The translations under genes and the position numbers were made by a program. A DNA stretch of 64,000 bases from contig CAVSMF010000001.1 of assembly GCA_963728975.1 (NCBI GenBank), forward strand, positions 1,550,001 to 1,614,000. Direction: 5' to 3'. The notes beneath the pieces were generated by a model, which did no database searches, was not told where the DNA came from, and was given only the letters and a program-made list of their open reading frames with translations. Positions 44,653-53,316 of this stretch are shown here, in pieces (within the stretch, counting starts at the first letter, position 1; each line of letters opens with the position of its first letter). Source of the stretch: DATFCK01 sp963728975 (lineage in GTDB: Bacteria > Verrucomicrobiota > Verrucomicrobiia > Chthoniobacterales > UBA10450).

Positions 44653-45504
44653 ATGAGGCGCGTCCTGGTTGCGGGTTGCGGGTATCTCGGCACAGCGGTA
44701 GCCGACCTGTTTCAGGAGGGTGGGTGGGCGGTGGAAGCCTGGACGCGTTCGGCTGCGTCAGCCGCCCAGCTCTTGGGGAAGCCGTATCCCGTGATCGGGG
44801 TCGATCTTTCCCGGCGAAGCGAGGTCAACGCGCGCCCGGAAAATTTCGATGTTGTCATTCATTGCGCGAGTACACGAGGAGGAGATGTCGAAAATTATCG
44901 CCGGGTTTATCTGGATGGCGTCCGCAATCTGCTCGACCGTTTTGTTGGTGGGACGGTGTTATTCACCAGCAGCACGAGCGTTTACGCCCAGACCACTGGC
45001 GAGTGGGTGACTGAAGAAAGCCCGGCCGAGCCACAACACGAAACCGGTCGCGTCCTGCGCGAGGCCGAGCAACTTGTTCTGGGACAGGGAGGGGTGGTGG
45101 CGCGGCTGGCCGGTATCCACGGCCCGGCTCGGTCCGCTATTCTCAAGCGATTTCTCACCGGAGAAGCCGTTATCGACCCGGGTAAAGACCGATTTGCCAA
45201 TCAGATTCATCGCGACGACGCAGCTCACGCATTCGCCCTTCTGGTCGGCCGGCAATTTGCGCCGGCCCAGGTTTTCAATGTGGTGGACGATCAACCGCTG
45301 CTGCGGAGCGAATGTTTTTATTGGCTTGCCGAAAAGCTGGGCCGGCCGGTTCCGCCGGTCGGAGTGTCGCCGGATCAGGGGAAGCGGGGCCGCGGCAACA
45401 AGCGTGTGAGCAACGCCAAATTGCGCGGGGCCGGCTGGATTCCGCAATATCCATCGTTTGCGGCGGCGATGGAGAAGAGCATCCTTCCCAGCTTCGGTCT
45501 GTGA
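44653..45504 (+). CDS. NAD(P)-binding epimerase-like protein (YeeZ-like)
   Basis: 283 aa; Rossmann 'VLVAGCGYLGTAVADLF' at the N-terminus. 'FTSSTSVYAQTTGEWVTEES' is the extended-SDR active-site strand, followed by 'QIHRDDAAHAFALL'. The usual catalytic Y-x3-K is altered in this YeeZ-like branch. The substrate is not known; these proteins are often called NAD-dependent epimerase/dehydratases. It probably shares an operon with scpA and is followed by the 185-bp tandem array. Confidence 0.8.
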   Translation: MRRVLVAGCGYLGTAVADLFQEGGWAVEAWTRSAASAAQLLGKPYPVIGVDLSRRSEVNARPENFDVVIHCASTRGGDVENYRRVYLDGVRNLLDRFVGGTVLFTSSTSVYAQTTGEWVTEESPAEPQHETGRVLREAEQLVLGQGGVVARLAGIHGPARSAILKRFLTGEAVIDPGKDRFANQIHRDDAAHAFALLVGRQFAPAQVFNVVDDQPLLRSECFYWLAEKLGRPVPPVGVSPDQGKRGRGNKRVSNAKLRGAGWIPQYPSFAAAMEKSILPSFGL

Positions 45505-45549
45505 GGTTTATTGGTTTCCTGGACCGATCGCAGACCGAGCAGAAGGAAG

Positions 45550-46446
45550 GAAGTGAGGCGGTTTTTGCCGCCTTGGTTTTAAATCGCGCGCGGAGCGCCC
45601 GATCCACCAGAAAAGCCCGATTGGGTTTCGATGGGCAGGTGGATCGAGCAGTCCCTGCTCGATGTCAAAACCGGCCGCCGAAGGCGCATGAACTCCTTTG
45701 CCGGAGGGTTGGATTCTTTTTCGTGTGGCGAAAGAAGTGAGGCGGTTTTTGCCGCCTTGGTTTTAACATCGCGCGCGGAGCGCCCGATCCACCAGAAAAG
45801 CCCGATTGGGTTTCGGTGGGCAGGTGGATCGAGCAGTCCCTGCTCGATGCCAAAACCTGCCGCCGAAGGCGCATGAACTCCTTTGCCGAAGGGTCGGATT
45901 CTTTTTCGTGTAGCGAAAGAAGTGAGGCGGTTTTTGCCGCCTTGGTTTTAACATCGCGCGCGGAGCGCCCGATCCACCAGAAAAGCCCGATTGGGTTTCG
46001 GTGGGCAGGTGGATCGAGCAGTCCCTGCTCGATGCCAAAACCTGCCGCCGAAGGCGCATGAACTCCTTTGCCGAAGGGTCGGATTCTTTTTCGTGTAGCG
46101 AAAGAAGTGAGGCGGTTTTTGCCGCCTTGGTTTTAACATCGCGCGCGGAGCGCCCGATCCACCAGAAAAGCCCGATTGGGTTTCGGTGGGCAGGTGGATC
46201 GAGCAGTCCCCGCTCGATGTCAAAACCTGCCGCCGAAGGCGCATGAACTCCTTTGCCGGAGGGTCGGATTCTTTTTCGTGTGGCGAAAGAAGTGAGGCGG
46301 TTTTTGCCGCCTTGGTTTTAACATCGCGCGCGGAGCGCCCGATCCACCAGAAAAGCCCGATTGGGTTTCGGTGGCAGGTGGATCGAGCAGTCCCTGCTCG
46401 ATGTCAAAACCTGCCGCCGAAGGCGCATGAACTCCTTTGCCGAAGC
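45550..46446. repeat. 185-bp tandem repeat array, five units
   Basis: Units begin with GAAGTGAGGCGG at 45550, 45734, 45919, 46104 and 46289; the first is 184 bp, the next three 185 bp, and the last is cut near 46446 and has a 1-bp deletion. Units 2 and 3 look identical; others differ at a few sites. Each unit holds an AGGCGG/CCGCCT hairpin followed by TGGTTTT. It also holds a perfect ATCGAGCAG/CTGCTCGAT hairpin and a longer GATCCACC/GGTGGATC stem enclosing AAAGCCC/GGGTTT. Because 185 is not a multiple of three, no frame is kept through the array, so it is probably non-coding. It lies between the epimerase and the small gene at 46495. Confidence 0.95.
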
Positions 46447-46494
46447 AAGATGGCCGGGAAAAAAGACGGGTATAGAAGCTGCTTTTTTTGCGGC

Positions 46495-46761
46495 ATGCGC
46501 GCAATTAAGTTAACGGGCCGGGAGGCTACGGTGGTCCGGGCGATTGGCTTTACCGAGTCGGTCCTGGGAGCGGAGATTCAGGATTTGACGCGCATGGAAC
46601 TGGAAGACGTTACCGACACCTTGAATGCCTTGATTGCGGCGGGCTTTGTCGAGAGCGTTCCCTATTGCGAGGCTATTCAACTGGCCGAAATGCCGGTGAT
46701 TTCCTTCGAAATCAACCCGGCTTACGTGCACGAGATTAAGGGCGCGCTGCGCCGCCGTTAA
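46495..46761 (+). CDS. Small conserved-looking protein after the repeat array, unknown function
   Basis: 88 aa from ATG 46495 ('MRAIKLTGREATVVRAIGF'); an in-frame ATG at 46450 would add 15 residues. Frame use changes at the end of the array, so it does not extend into the repeats naturally. The pattern 'LTGREATVVRAIGFTESVLG', 'MELEDVTDTLNALIAAGFVE' suggests a small helical, winged-helix-like fold, and 'FEINPAYVHEIKGALRRR' ends it. I do not recognise the family. No clear Shine-Dalgarno is seen. The stop overlaps the convergent ABC ATPase gene by 4 nt. Confidence 0.6.
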   Translation: MRAIKLTGREATVVRAIGFTESVLGAEIQDLTRMELEDVTDTLNALIAAGFVESVPYCEAIQLAEMPVISFEINPAYVHEIKGALRRR

Positions 46762-47792
46762 GTTCCGGCCGCCGATGGAGCGCGACCATTCCCGCCTGCG
46801 GCCTGAGCCTGGGTTTCGGCCCGGCGTTCGCCAAAAAGCTGGCGAATCACTTCTTCTACAGGCAATTCCTGGACGTTAATATCGCTGACGGCACAGGCCT
46901 CAAGTAAACGCCGGCAGGTGTCAGTGACGTTTGGGCGCGGCACTTTCAATTGCACCGATACCGGAGTCTGATCGATTACTTCGCCGAAAGCGGTGAAATC
47001 GCAGCCGGGCGGTTTTTCGAAAGTCAGGCTGATAATTTTATCGGCTGAGAACCGGCCGGTGATCTCGCTCAGCAATCCGTCAAAGAAAATCTTGCCATGA
47101 TCGATAATGAGAACGCGGTGGCAAAGTTCCTCGATATCCTGCATGTAGTGACTGGTCAGCAAGGTAACGATTCGATGTTGTTGGTTGTAGACCCGGAGAA
47201 ATTCGCGCACCCGTTTTTGACTAACGACGTCGAGTCCGATGGTCGGCTCGTCCAGGAACAGGACCCGCGGTTCGTGGATGAGGGCCGAGATCAACTCCAT
47301 TTTCATTCGTTCGCCTAACGAGAGTTCGCGAACCATCACATTCATTTTGTCCTCAACTTCGAGCAGCTCGGCCAGGCCGCCGACGACCTGGTTGAAACGG
47401 TGCCGATCTATTCCGTAAATGGCGCGGTTTAGTTCCAGCGATTCCTGGGCCGGCAGATCCCACCAGAGGGCGTTCTTCTGGCCCATCAACAGGCTGAATT
47501 TGCGTTTCATTTCGTTGCGCCGTTCCCAGGGCACGAAACCAAGCACCCGCGCATCGCCCGACGTCGGGTTGAGCAGTCCCGATAACATTTTCAAGACTGT
47601 CGTTTTCCCGGCGCCGTTGGGACCGAGAAAGCCGACAAATTCGCCGTGGTCAATCTGGAAAGAGACATGATCGGCGGCCCGCGTCTCGTCGTAGCGCCGG
47701 CGCCCAAGTCCTTTAAGCGACCCCCAGAGTCCGCGCTCCTTGCGGTAAGTCCGGTAGATCTTGGTCAGGTCGCGGGCTTCGATGGCGCTCAT
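46758..47792 (-). CDS. ABC transporter ATP-binding protein (ABC-2 type)
   Basis: 344 aa with Walker A 'GPNGAGKTT', Q-loop region 'LLMGQKNALWWDLP', signature 'LSLGERMKMEL', Walker B 'VLFLDEPTIGLD' and switch 'LLTSHYMQD'. The C-terminal 90 residues are the extension seen in ABC-2 exporter ATPases. 'RYDETRAADHVSFQI' near the start is shared with polysaccharide or antibiotic exporters of the ABC-2 group. No ABC-2 permease is found next to it in this window, so its partner lies elsewhere. It starts 54 nt after dxs on the same strand and may be read through from it. Confidence 0.88.
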   Translation of the reverse strand: MSAIEARDLTKIYRTYRKERGLWGSLKGLGRRRYDETRAADHVSFQIDHGEFVGFLGPNGAGKTTVLKMLSGLLNPTSGDARVLGFVPWERRNEMKRKFSLLMGQKNALWWDLPAQESLELNRAIYGIDRHRFNQVVGGLAELLEVEDKMNVMVRELSLGERMKMELISALIHEPRVLFLDEPTIGLDVVSQKRVREFLRVYNQQHRIVTLLTSHYMQDIEELCHRVLIIDHGKIFFDGLLSEITGRFSADKIISLTFEKPPGCDFTAFGEVIDQTPVSVQLKVPRPNVTDTCRRLLEACAVSDINVQELPVEEVIRQLFGERRAETQAQAAGGNGRAPSAAGT

Positions 47793-47846
47793 CCGTTGGA
47801 TCGGCCGGCGGCCACCTTGGAAGCGATTCGGGCGGGCAGGCGCCGG

Positions 47847-49811
47847 TCAGGCTGCACTGGTTTGTGTGGCAGGTTTCTTTCGAAGCAGCGGCAGCACTTT
47901 TTCGACGAGGGCGTCCGCGGTCAGGCCGTGCTTCTTGCGCAGGATCGGCACCGCCCCATGCTCGATGAATTCATCCGGCCAGCCAATGCGGACCATAGGA
48001 GTATGGATTCCCTGGGAATAGAGATGCTCCATCACCGCGCAACCAAACCCGTTGTGCAAAACATGATCTTCAATCGTGCAAACGACCTCCACCCCGCGAG
48101 CGAAAAACTCCAGAGTGCCGGCATCCAGCGGCTTGATCCAGCGCGGATTGATCAGGGCGACGGACACGCCTTTTTCTTCCAGCTTCTTGGCCGCTTCTTC
48201 CGCCATTTCGAACATGTTCCCGAGACCGAAAATCGCGACGTCGCGTCCATGCCGGACCACTTCCGCTTTTCCAATCTCGAGCAGCTTCGGTTCGGCTTTC
48301 GGCTTGGCCCCGGTGCCGGCGCCGCGCGGATAACGGACGGCGATGGGGCCGGCGTTGTAATTGGCCATGGTCCAGAGCATATCGGCAAATTCATCTTCAT
48401 CCTTGGGCTGCATATGCACCCAATTCGGGATATGCCGCAGATAGCCGATATCGAACAATCCATGGTGGGTCGGACCATCGTCCCCGCTCAATCCTGCCCG
48501 ATCCATGCAAAGCGCGACATTTAATTTTTGGATGGCAATATCGTGTATCGCCATGTCGTAGGCACGTTGGAAGAACGTCGAATAAATGGCCAGAAAGGGC
48601 TTCAGCCCCTGGGTGGCCAGGCCGCAGGCAAAAAGAGTGGCATGTTCCTCCGCAATCCCGACATCGTAGTAACGCTCCGGATGCGCCTTCTGGAAATGGG
48701 ACAGACCGGTCCCGCTCGGCATGGCCGCGGTAATGGCCAGTATCTTCCGATTGGAATCGGCAAATTTGGCCAGCGTTTTGCCGAAAACTTCAGAGTAGGT
48801 CGGCGTCGGCGCAGGCGCGGTTTCCCCGGTCTCGCGTTTGTATTTGCCCAGGCCATGGAACTTATCCGGCTGTTTGATGGCCGGTTCGTAGCCTTTGCCT
48901 TTCTTGGTCAGGATGTGCAACAGAACCGGCTCTTCCTGAGTTTTGAGGAATTCGAAAGTGCGGGTGAGAAGATGGATGTCGTGTCCGTCGATCGGGCCAA
49001 AATAGCGCAAGCCCAATTCCTCGAAAATGACGCTCGGCACCAGTAATCCTTTTACGCTTTCCTCCACTTTGTGGGCGAATTCCGCCACCGATTTGCCCGC
49101 GACGGTCTCGACAAACCGGCGCGCTTTATCGTGCAAATGGGTAAAAGTCGGGCTGGTGGCGATGGCGTTGAGGTAAGTGGCAATCGCGCCGACATTTTTC
49201 GCTATCGACCATTCATTATCGTTGAGCACCACGATAAATTTCTTGGTCTGGGAACGGACGTTGTTGAGCGCTTCGTAACTGATCCCGCAGGTAAAAGCAG
49301 CGTCTCCGGCAACGACCACAATGTTGTCGCTGGTCTTGTTCAGGTCGCGCCCGACCGCCATTCCTAAGGCCGCGGAAAGCGCGGTGCCGGCGTGTCCGGC
49401 GCCGTAACAATCATGCTCGCTTTCGGTGCGCAGGAGAAAACCGTTCAAGCCCTGGTACTGGCGCATGGTGCCGATGCGGTCGAGGCGGCCGGTAAACATT
49501 TTGTGGACATAACCTTGATGGCTCACGTCGAAAATGAACCGGTCCTTTGGTGTATCGAACACCCGATGGAGCGCGATGGTCAGCTCGACTACGCCGAGGT
49601 TGGGACCAAGATGCCCGCCGGTTTGGGAGAGCACCTCAATGAGCTTTTCCCGGACTTCCTGGGCGAGCTGGGGCAGATCCTGTTCCCGCAGGGCCTTGAT
49701 ATCGGCGGGGGAATGGATTCCATCGAGTAACCGCCCCGGCGGCGCCGTCGTCTCAGAAGAGCTTGATTTCGTCACTTTGCTGTTCTCCTCCATCACTGGT
49801 TGTCGGTTCAC
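47847..49811 (-). CDS. dxs: 1-deoxy-D-xylulose-5-phosphate synthase
   Basis: Up to 654 aa; the start may be the later ATG at 49793. The thiamine-diphosphate motif is 'GDAAFTCGISYEALNN' (the usual form is GDGALTGG). 'HLGPNLGVVELTIALH' holds a conserved catalytic His, and the transketolase centre has 'DRAGLSGDDGPTHHG'. It makes DXP from pyruvate and glyceraldehyde-3-phosphate, the first step of the MEP isoprenoid pathway. The 5' end overlaps xseB by about 41-59 nt. ispF of the same pathway is at 56704. Confidence 0.95.
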   Translation of the reverse strand: MNRQPVMEENSKVTKSSSSETTAPPGRLLDGIHSPADIKALREQDLPQLAQEVREKLIEVLSQTGGHLGPNLGVVELTIALHRVFDTPKDRFIFDVSHQGYVHKMFTGRLDRIGTMRQYQGLNGFLLRTESEHDCYGAGHAGTALSAALGMAVGRDLNKTSDNIVVVAGDAAFTCGISYEALNNVRSQTKKFIVVLNDNEWSIAKNVGAIATYLNAIATSPTFTHLHDKARRFVETVAGKSVAEFAHKVEESVKGLLVPSVIFEELGLRYFGPIDGHDIHLLTRTFEFLKTQEEPVLLHILTKKGKGYEPAIKQPDKFHGLGKYKRETGETAPAPTPTYSEVFGKTLAKFADSNRKILAITAAMPSGTGLSHFQKAHPERYYDVGIAEEHATLFACGLATQGLKPFLAIYSTFFQRAYDMAIHDIAIQKLNVALCMDRAGLSGDDGPTHHGLFDIGYLRHIPNWVHMQPKDEDEFADMLWTMANYNAGPIAVRYPRGAGTGAKPKAEPKLLEIGKAEVVRHGRDVAIFGLGNMFEMAEEAAKKLEEKGVSVALINPRWIKPLDAGTLEFFARGVEVVCTIEDHVLHNGFGCAVMEHLYSQGIHTPMVRIGWPDEFIEHGAVPILRKKHGLTADALVEKVLPLLRKKPATQTSAA

Positions 49812-50070
49812 TGTTTGTCTCGGCCGCCGGTTCGAACTCCTTTACCTCCGGTTTGCCGCTGCTATTTCGGGCTATGATTTCGATCTTTTGTTCGGCGCTG
49901 GCCAGACGTTCCTGGCACACTTTGACCAGGCTCATTCCCTCTTCGTAGCGAACGATCAGATCGTCCAGAGACAATTCGCCCGACTCCATTTGGTCGACGA
50001 TCTTCTCCAGCCGATCCATGGCGCGCTCAAAGTTCAGCTCCGGACCGGCCGGTTTCGCCTTTGTGCTCAT
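49753..50070 (-). CDS. xseB: Exodeoxyribonuclease VII small subunit
   Basis: ATG 50070 gives 105 aa; upstream codons are not family-like. The XseB core 'NFERAMDRLEKIVDQMESGE', 'LSLDDLIVRYEEGMSLVKVC' and 'LASAEQKIEII' is clear. A 30-residue acidic tail follows, which overlaps dxs. XseB joins XseA in a nuclease that degrades ssDNA; xseA is not in the window. The xseB-dxs order is common among bacteria. Confidence 0.93.
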   Translation of the reverse strand: MSTKAKPAGPELNFERAMDRLEKIVDQMESGELSLDDLIVRYEEGMSLVKVCQERLASAEQKIEIIARNSSGKPEVKEFEPAAETNSEPTTSDGGEQQSDEIKLF

Positions 50071-50192
50071 TGGCAAACCAGAAACTAAGCACATCGCCGC
50101 TAAAGAAAAAGAAGCTATTACCGGAAGTCGCCGGGGCGGCAGCGGGCGCCGGGCATGGCACATCCGATGCTTAGGATGCTTCGTTCGTGCCC

Positions 50193-50579
50193 ATGATTGC
50201 TTTTCCTAAAAAAATTCTTCTGATCGACCGCGAACCCGGCGTTACCCGCCTGATTAAACGGGCTTTGGAAAAAACCGGAAAATACTGGATCAAAGAAGAA
50301 CACAGCAGTGAGCTGGCCCTGAGTTCGGCTCACTGGTTCCAGCCGGATCTGATTTTGATGGATACAATGACATCGAATCCGGACCGGGAGAAACTGGCCA
50401 GGCAAATGCAAACCGACACGGCATTGCGGGCCACGCCGATGGTTTCTCTGAGCAGCCTGAAGCCGGAAAGTCAGATGGTGTCCGGCGGAATTCTCAGCGG
50501 TTACAGCTTCTTTGCCGCCCCCGTCCGGGTGGAAGAAGTGCTGTGCGGCGTCGAGCAGCTTCTGTTCGGCAAAGATTGA
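50193..50579 (+). CDS. Degenerate response-regulator receiver domain protein
   Basis: 128 aa from ATG 50193 (a GTG at 50187 is possible). The fold matches a receiver: 'KILLIDREPGVTRLIKRAL', phospho-acceptor site 'LILMD' (D57) and 'SLSSL' at the end of strand 4. The conserved Lys of strand 5 is replaced by Ala ('FFAAPV', residue 109), and the first acidic pair is D12/E14 in 'IDREPG'. It has no output domain. It may be a phosphorylation-poor or pseudo-receiver. It diverges from xseB. Confidence 0.75.
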   Translation: MIAFPKKILLIDREPGVTRLIKRALEKTGKYWIKEEHSSELALSSAHWFQPDLILMDTMTSNPDREKLARQMQTDTALRATPMVSLSSLKPESQMVSGGILSGYSFFAAPVRVEEVLCGVEQLLFGKD

Positions 50580-50612
50580 TCCCTGCCCGCGGAATCCTCG
50601 GAAAGAATCGAG

Positions 50613-50688
50613 TCTGCCAAAAACGCTAAAAAGCGCCAAAGTCAATTACCGGATCCGCATTTTGGCGTCATTTCGCGTGTTTAGCGGA
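50613..50688. repeat. Extragenic palindrome, 'TCCGCTAAA' family
   Basis: An imperfect inverted repeat (arms with GCCAAAAACGCTAAAAAGCG at the left and TTTTGGCGTCATTTCGCGTG at the right, ending TTTAGCGGA). The right arm resembles the end of the element at 27727-27855. It lies between the receiver gene and the gcvH stop, so it may form a bidirectional terminator-like hairpin. Confidence 0.7.
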
Positions 50689-50714
50689 GTTCAATGTTCG
50701 GCCTGATGGAACCG

Positions 50715-51095
50715 TTAACCGACCTGCGCCCGATAGGCGGCGGCATCTTTCAATTGCTTCAGATCGTCCGGGTTGGCGATCTTTAAGACAAAAATCCATC
50801 CCTGCCCATACGGTTCGCGATTAATCAAGCCAGGGTCGGCCTCGAGCGCCTTGTTCGCCTCCACCACCGTTCCCTTGATCGGCGCATAAATGTCGCTGGC
50901 CGCTTTCACCGATTCGACCACCGCAATCGCTTCGCGCGCGTTCGCCGGCCGATCGATTTTTGGCAACTCGACGTAAACCACGTCGGTCAGCTCGGATTGG
51001 GCATGGTCGGTGACGCCGACCCGCACATTTTCGCCTTCTCGTTTGATCCATTCGTGGCTTTCGGTGTAAAGCAGATCTTCAGGAACGTTGCTCAT
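50715..51095 (-). CDS. gcvH: Glycine cleavage system H protein
   Basis: 126 aa; 'YTESHEWI' opens the protein and the lipoylation site is K64 in 'VESVKAASDIYAP'. The end 'GQGWIFVLKIANPDDL' is typical. It shuttles the aminomethyl group between P, T and L proteins. It overlaps gcvT by 4 nt (ATGA), which suggests coupling. gcvP is not present in the window. Confidence 0.96.
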   Translation of the reverse strand: MSNVPEDLLYTESHEWIKREGENVRVGVTDHAQSELTDVVYVELPKIDRPANAREAIAVVESVKAASDIYAPIKGTVVEANKALEADPGLINREPYGQGWIFVLKIANPDDLKQLKDAAAYRAQVG

Positions 51096-52195
51096 TTTTT
51101 GTAGAGTGGTTTCTTTTCGACTATCGCTGGGAAATGTTGTCCGCGAATCTCAATCTCAATCTTCGTTCCGATGTTCGCGCACGGAGCTGAGACATACGCC
51201 ATTCCGATGCCATAATTCAAGCTCGGCGAAACCGTGCCGCTGGTCACCTCGCCAATTCGTTCTCCCTTGTTCCATACCGGGTAATGAGGACGGGGTGGGG
51301 GAGCCTTCCCTTCCATCCGGAAAGCAGCCAACTTTTGGGCCGGCCCGGACTCCTTGACCTTTTTCAGAGCGTCGCGGCCGATGAATTGCGGTTTGCCGAG
51401 ATCGACGAAGAACCCCAAGCCGGCCTCAATCGGGTTGCGCTCGGGCGACAAATCGGAGCCGTTCAGCGGATAGCACATCTCCAGCCGCAGCGTATCGCGC
51501 GCGCCCAGGCCGCACGGCTGGATCCCAAACTTTTCGCCTTTTTCCAGGACGCGATTCCATAATTTCACTGCATCGTCCGCCGAAAAGAAAACTTCCACAC
51601 CATCTTCGCCGGTATAACCGGTCCGGGCGATGGAGATGCGCATTCCTTCCAACGCCACATCGGCAATATGGTTCCGATCCGGCAGGCGGAACTCTTCTCC
51701 CAGAAGCTCGTGGAAAAGATCGACTACCCGCGGGCCTTGAATGGCGACCCCGCCAAATCCGGCAGTGCGATTGCTGAAATCCAGCGGTTGCCCCCATTCC
51801 AGGTGCGCTTCGAGCCAGTCAAAATCCTCATCCGTCCGCGCGGCGTTGACCACAAGGAGGAACTTCTCCTCCGCAATTCGGTAAGCGATCAAATCGTCGA
51901 TGATCCCGCCGCCCTGGTTGAGTAAAAAGGTGTAGTGACCCTGGCCGATTCCGAGTTTTTCGACATTGTTTGTCAGCATCCGGTTAAGCCAACTTGCGGC
52001 TCCGGCCCCGCTGACGACGAATTGGCCCATGTGAGAGATGTCGAAAATGCCGACATTATTCCGCACCGCCCGGTGTTCCGCCCCGATGCCGCTGTATTGC
52101 ACCGGCATCAGCCATCCGCCGAATGGAACGATCCGGGCACCGAGCCGGACATGCACCGGGTAAAGCGGCGTGCGTTTTTGTTCGGGGCCGGTCAC
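51092..52195 (-). CDS. gcvT: Aminomethyltransferase (glycine cleavage T protein)
   Basis: 367 aa with the GCV_T N-terminus 'LYPVHVRLGARIVPFGGWLMPVQYSG'-type sequence, 'NNVGIFDISHMGQF', 'ARTGYTGEDGVEVFF', and the C-terminal domain 'GEVTSGTVSPSLNYGIGMAYV'. It transfers the aminomethyl carbon of glycine to tetrahydrofolate. It is the upstream gene of the gcvT-gcvH pair. The 95-nt gap to the divergent rhomboid-like gene holds the promoter; no glycine riboswitch is recognised. Confidence 0.96.
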   Translation of the reverse strand: MTGPEQKRTPLYPVHVRLGARIVPFGGWLMPVQYSGIGAEHRAVRNNVGIFDISHMGQFVVSGAGAASWLNRMLTNNVEKLGIGQGHYTFLLNQGGGIIDDLIAYRIAEEKFLLVVNAARTDEDFDWLEAHLEWGQPLDFSNRTAGFGGVAIQGPRVVDLFHELLGEEFRLPDRNHIADVALEGMRISIARTGYTGEDGVEVFFSADDAVKLWNRVLEKGEKFGIQPCGLGARDTLRLEMCYPLNGSDLSPERNPIEAGLGFFVDLGKPQFIGRDALKKVKESGPAQKLAAFRMEGKAPPPRPHYPVWNKGERIGEVTSGTVSPSLNYGIGMAYVSAPCANIGTKIEIEIRGQHFPAIVEKKPLYKK

Positions 52196-52290
52196 GCGGC
52201 CAAACTAGACGAGAGGAAAGGAGGCGCAAGCGTATCGTCTGTCACCCTTCTGCTTTGCAAGCCGATTGGTTGCGCTACTCTTCGCCGAGG

Positions 52291-53076
52291 ATGACGTGGC
52301 TGGACAAATTGGAACGGCGATTCGGTTTTCTGGGAATTCCGGGGCTGATCCGCATCGTTGTCGGCTTCAGTGCCCTGGTCTTTATCCTGGTCAAGCTCAA
52401 CCCCAACTACCTGTTGATCCTCAACCTGGATCCCGCCCGGATCCGGCAAGGCGAGGTCTGGCGATTGGTCACCTACATTTTCATTCCTCAAAGCCTCAGT
52501 CCGCTCTGGATCATTTTTGTTCTTTGGTTCCTCTGGTGGATCGGAGAGGGACTCGAGCGCGCTTTGGGACCGTTCCGCCTCACCCTTTATTTTTTCGTGG
52601 GCATGATCGGCACAACGGCTGCCGCGTTTTTCTTCGGCAGCATGTTTTCCAACACGATGTTGATCGCCTCCCTCTTTTATGCCTTTGCCCGGTTCTATCC
52701 GGACGAGATTATCTATCTGTTTTTTATTTTGCCGGTTAAGATCAAGTGGATTGCCTGGGTTTCGGCCGCCCTCTTGTTGTTCGGATTTGTGACGAAAACC
52801 AATTCCTACCGAATGGCGGTAGTCGCCGCCTGCAGCAATTATCTGATCTTTTTCGGTCCTTCCATTCTTCGGGAAGCCCGAAATCGCCGCGACGTAACTG
52901 GCCGTCGCCGCCGGTTTGAAGATGCTTCCCGGAGCGAAAACGAACCTCTGCACAAGTGCGCGGTGTGTGGAGCGACCGAGTTGACCGATTCCGCGCTCGA
53001 GTTCCGGGTTTCCCGGGACGGAGAGGAATATTGCGTCCCCCATTTGCCGGGCGCGGCTTCCACCAGCGCCGATTGA
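52291..53076 (+). CDS. Rhomboid-like membrane protein without catalytic residues, zinc-ribbon tail
   Basis: ATG 52291 gives 261 aa; an upstream extension lacks membrane sequence. Five to six membrane helices follow a 'IRQGEVWRLVTYIFIPQ' segment, the usual rhomboid entry. The catalytic serine motif GxSG and second His are not seen; 'FFFGSMFSNTM' stands in that position. The C-terminal 45 residues carry 'CAVCGATE' and 'YCVPH', a small zinc-ribbon-like element. It is probably a pseudoprotease or rhomboid-fold adaptor, function unknown. It starts 95 nt from gcvT on the opposite strand. Confidence 0.75.
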   Translation: MTWLDKLERRFGFLGIPGLIRIVVGFSALVFILVKLNPNYLLILNLDPARIRQGEVWRLVTYIFIPQSLSPLWIIFVLWFLWWIGEGLERALGPFRLTLYFFVGMIGTTAAAFFFGSMFSNTMLIASLFYAFARFYPDEIIYLFFILPVKIKWIAWVSAALLLFGFVTKTNSYRMAVVAACSNYLIFFGPSILREARNRRDVTGRRRRFEDASRSENEPLHKCAVCGATELTDSALEFRVSRDGEEYCVPHLPGAASTSAD

Positions 53077-53156
53077 GGCGGCAATCCAAAATTGTGTCTG
53101 AATGGATAGGATGCTCCGGCCCGCTTTCTTCTACAACGGGCTCCCTGGCTGGAGCC

Positions 53157-53192
53157 TCTCGCGGCCTGAGGCCCCTCCCACTTTGAAGCCCA
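53157..53192. repeat. Half copy of the 'CTCGCGGCCTGAGGCCCCTCCCACTT' palindrome
   Basis: CTCGCGGCC-TGAGGCCCC-TCCCACTTT matches the left arm of the complete palindrome at 58201-58290. The right arm has decayed to GCCTGAGGCCGCGGCC near 53217. It lies in the 240-bp gap before hemQ, where nothing else is seen. Confidence 0.65.
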
Positions 53193-53316
53193 TTTTGCGC
53201 GTGACCTAATGGGAACGCCTGAGGCCGCGGCCGTGTCTTTCGTTCAACCAATATCGCGACCGCCAGGCTCCATGCATCTTAGTTGACCGCGTCTGTTCGA
53301 CGCCGGAACTTGCGTA

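Noticed and set aside
45631..46246. Repeated 81-aa and 98-aa open frames in the tandem array, on both strands
   Set aside because: They arise from the 185-bp repeat and shift frame in every unit. They have no ribosome site and no protein-like conservation, so they are treated as chance frames.
45550..46446. CRISPR array
   Set aside because: Regular spacing was considered, but the units are repeats throughout with no variable spacers, and no cas genes are present.
51092..52290. Glycine riboswitch upstream of gcvT
   Set aside because: The upstream gap of 95 nt is too short for a tandem glycine aptamer and shows no matching motifs.
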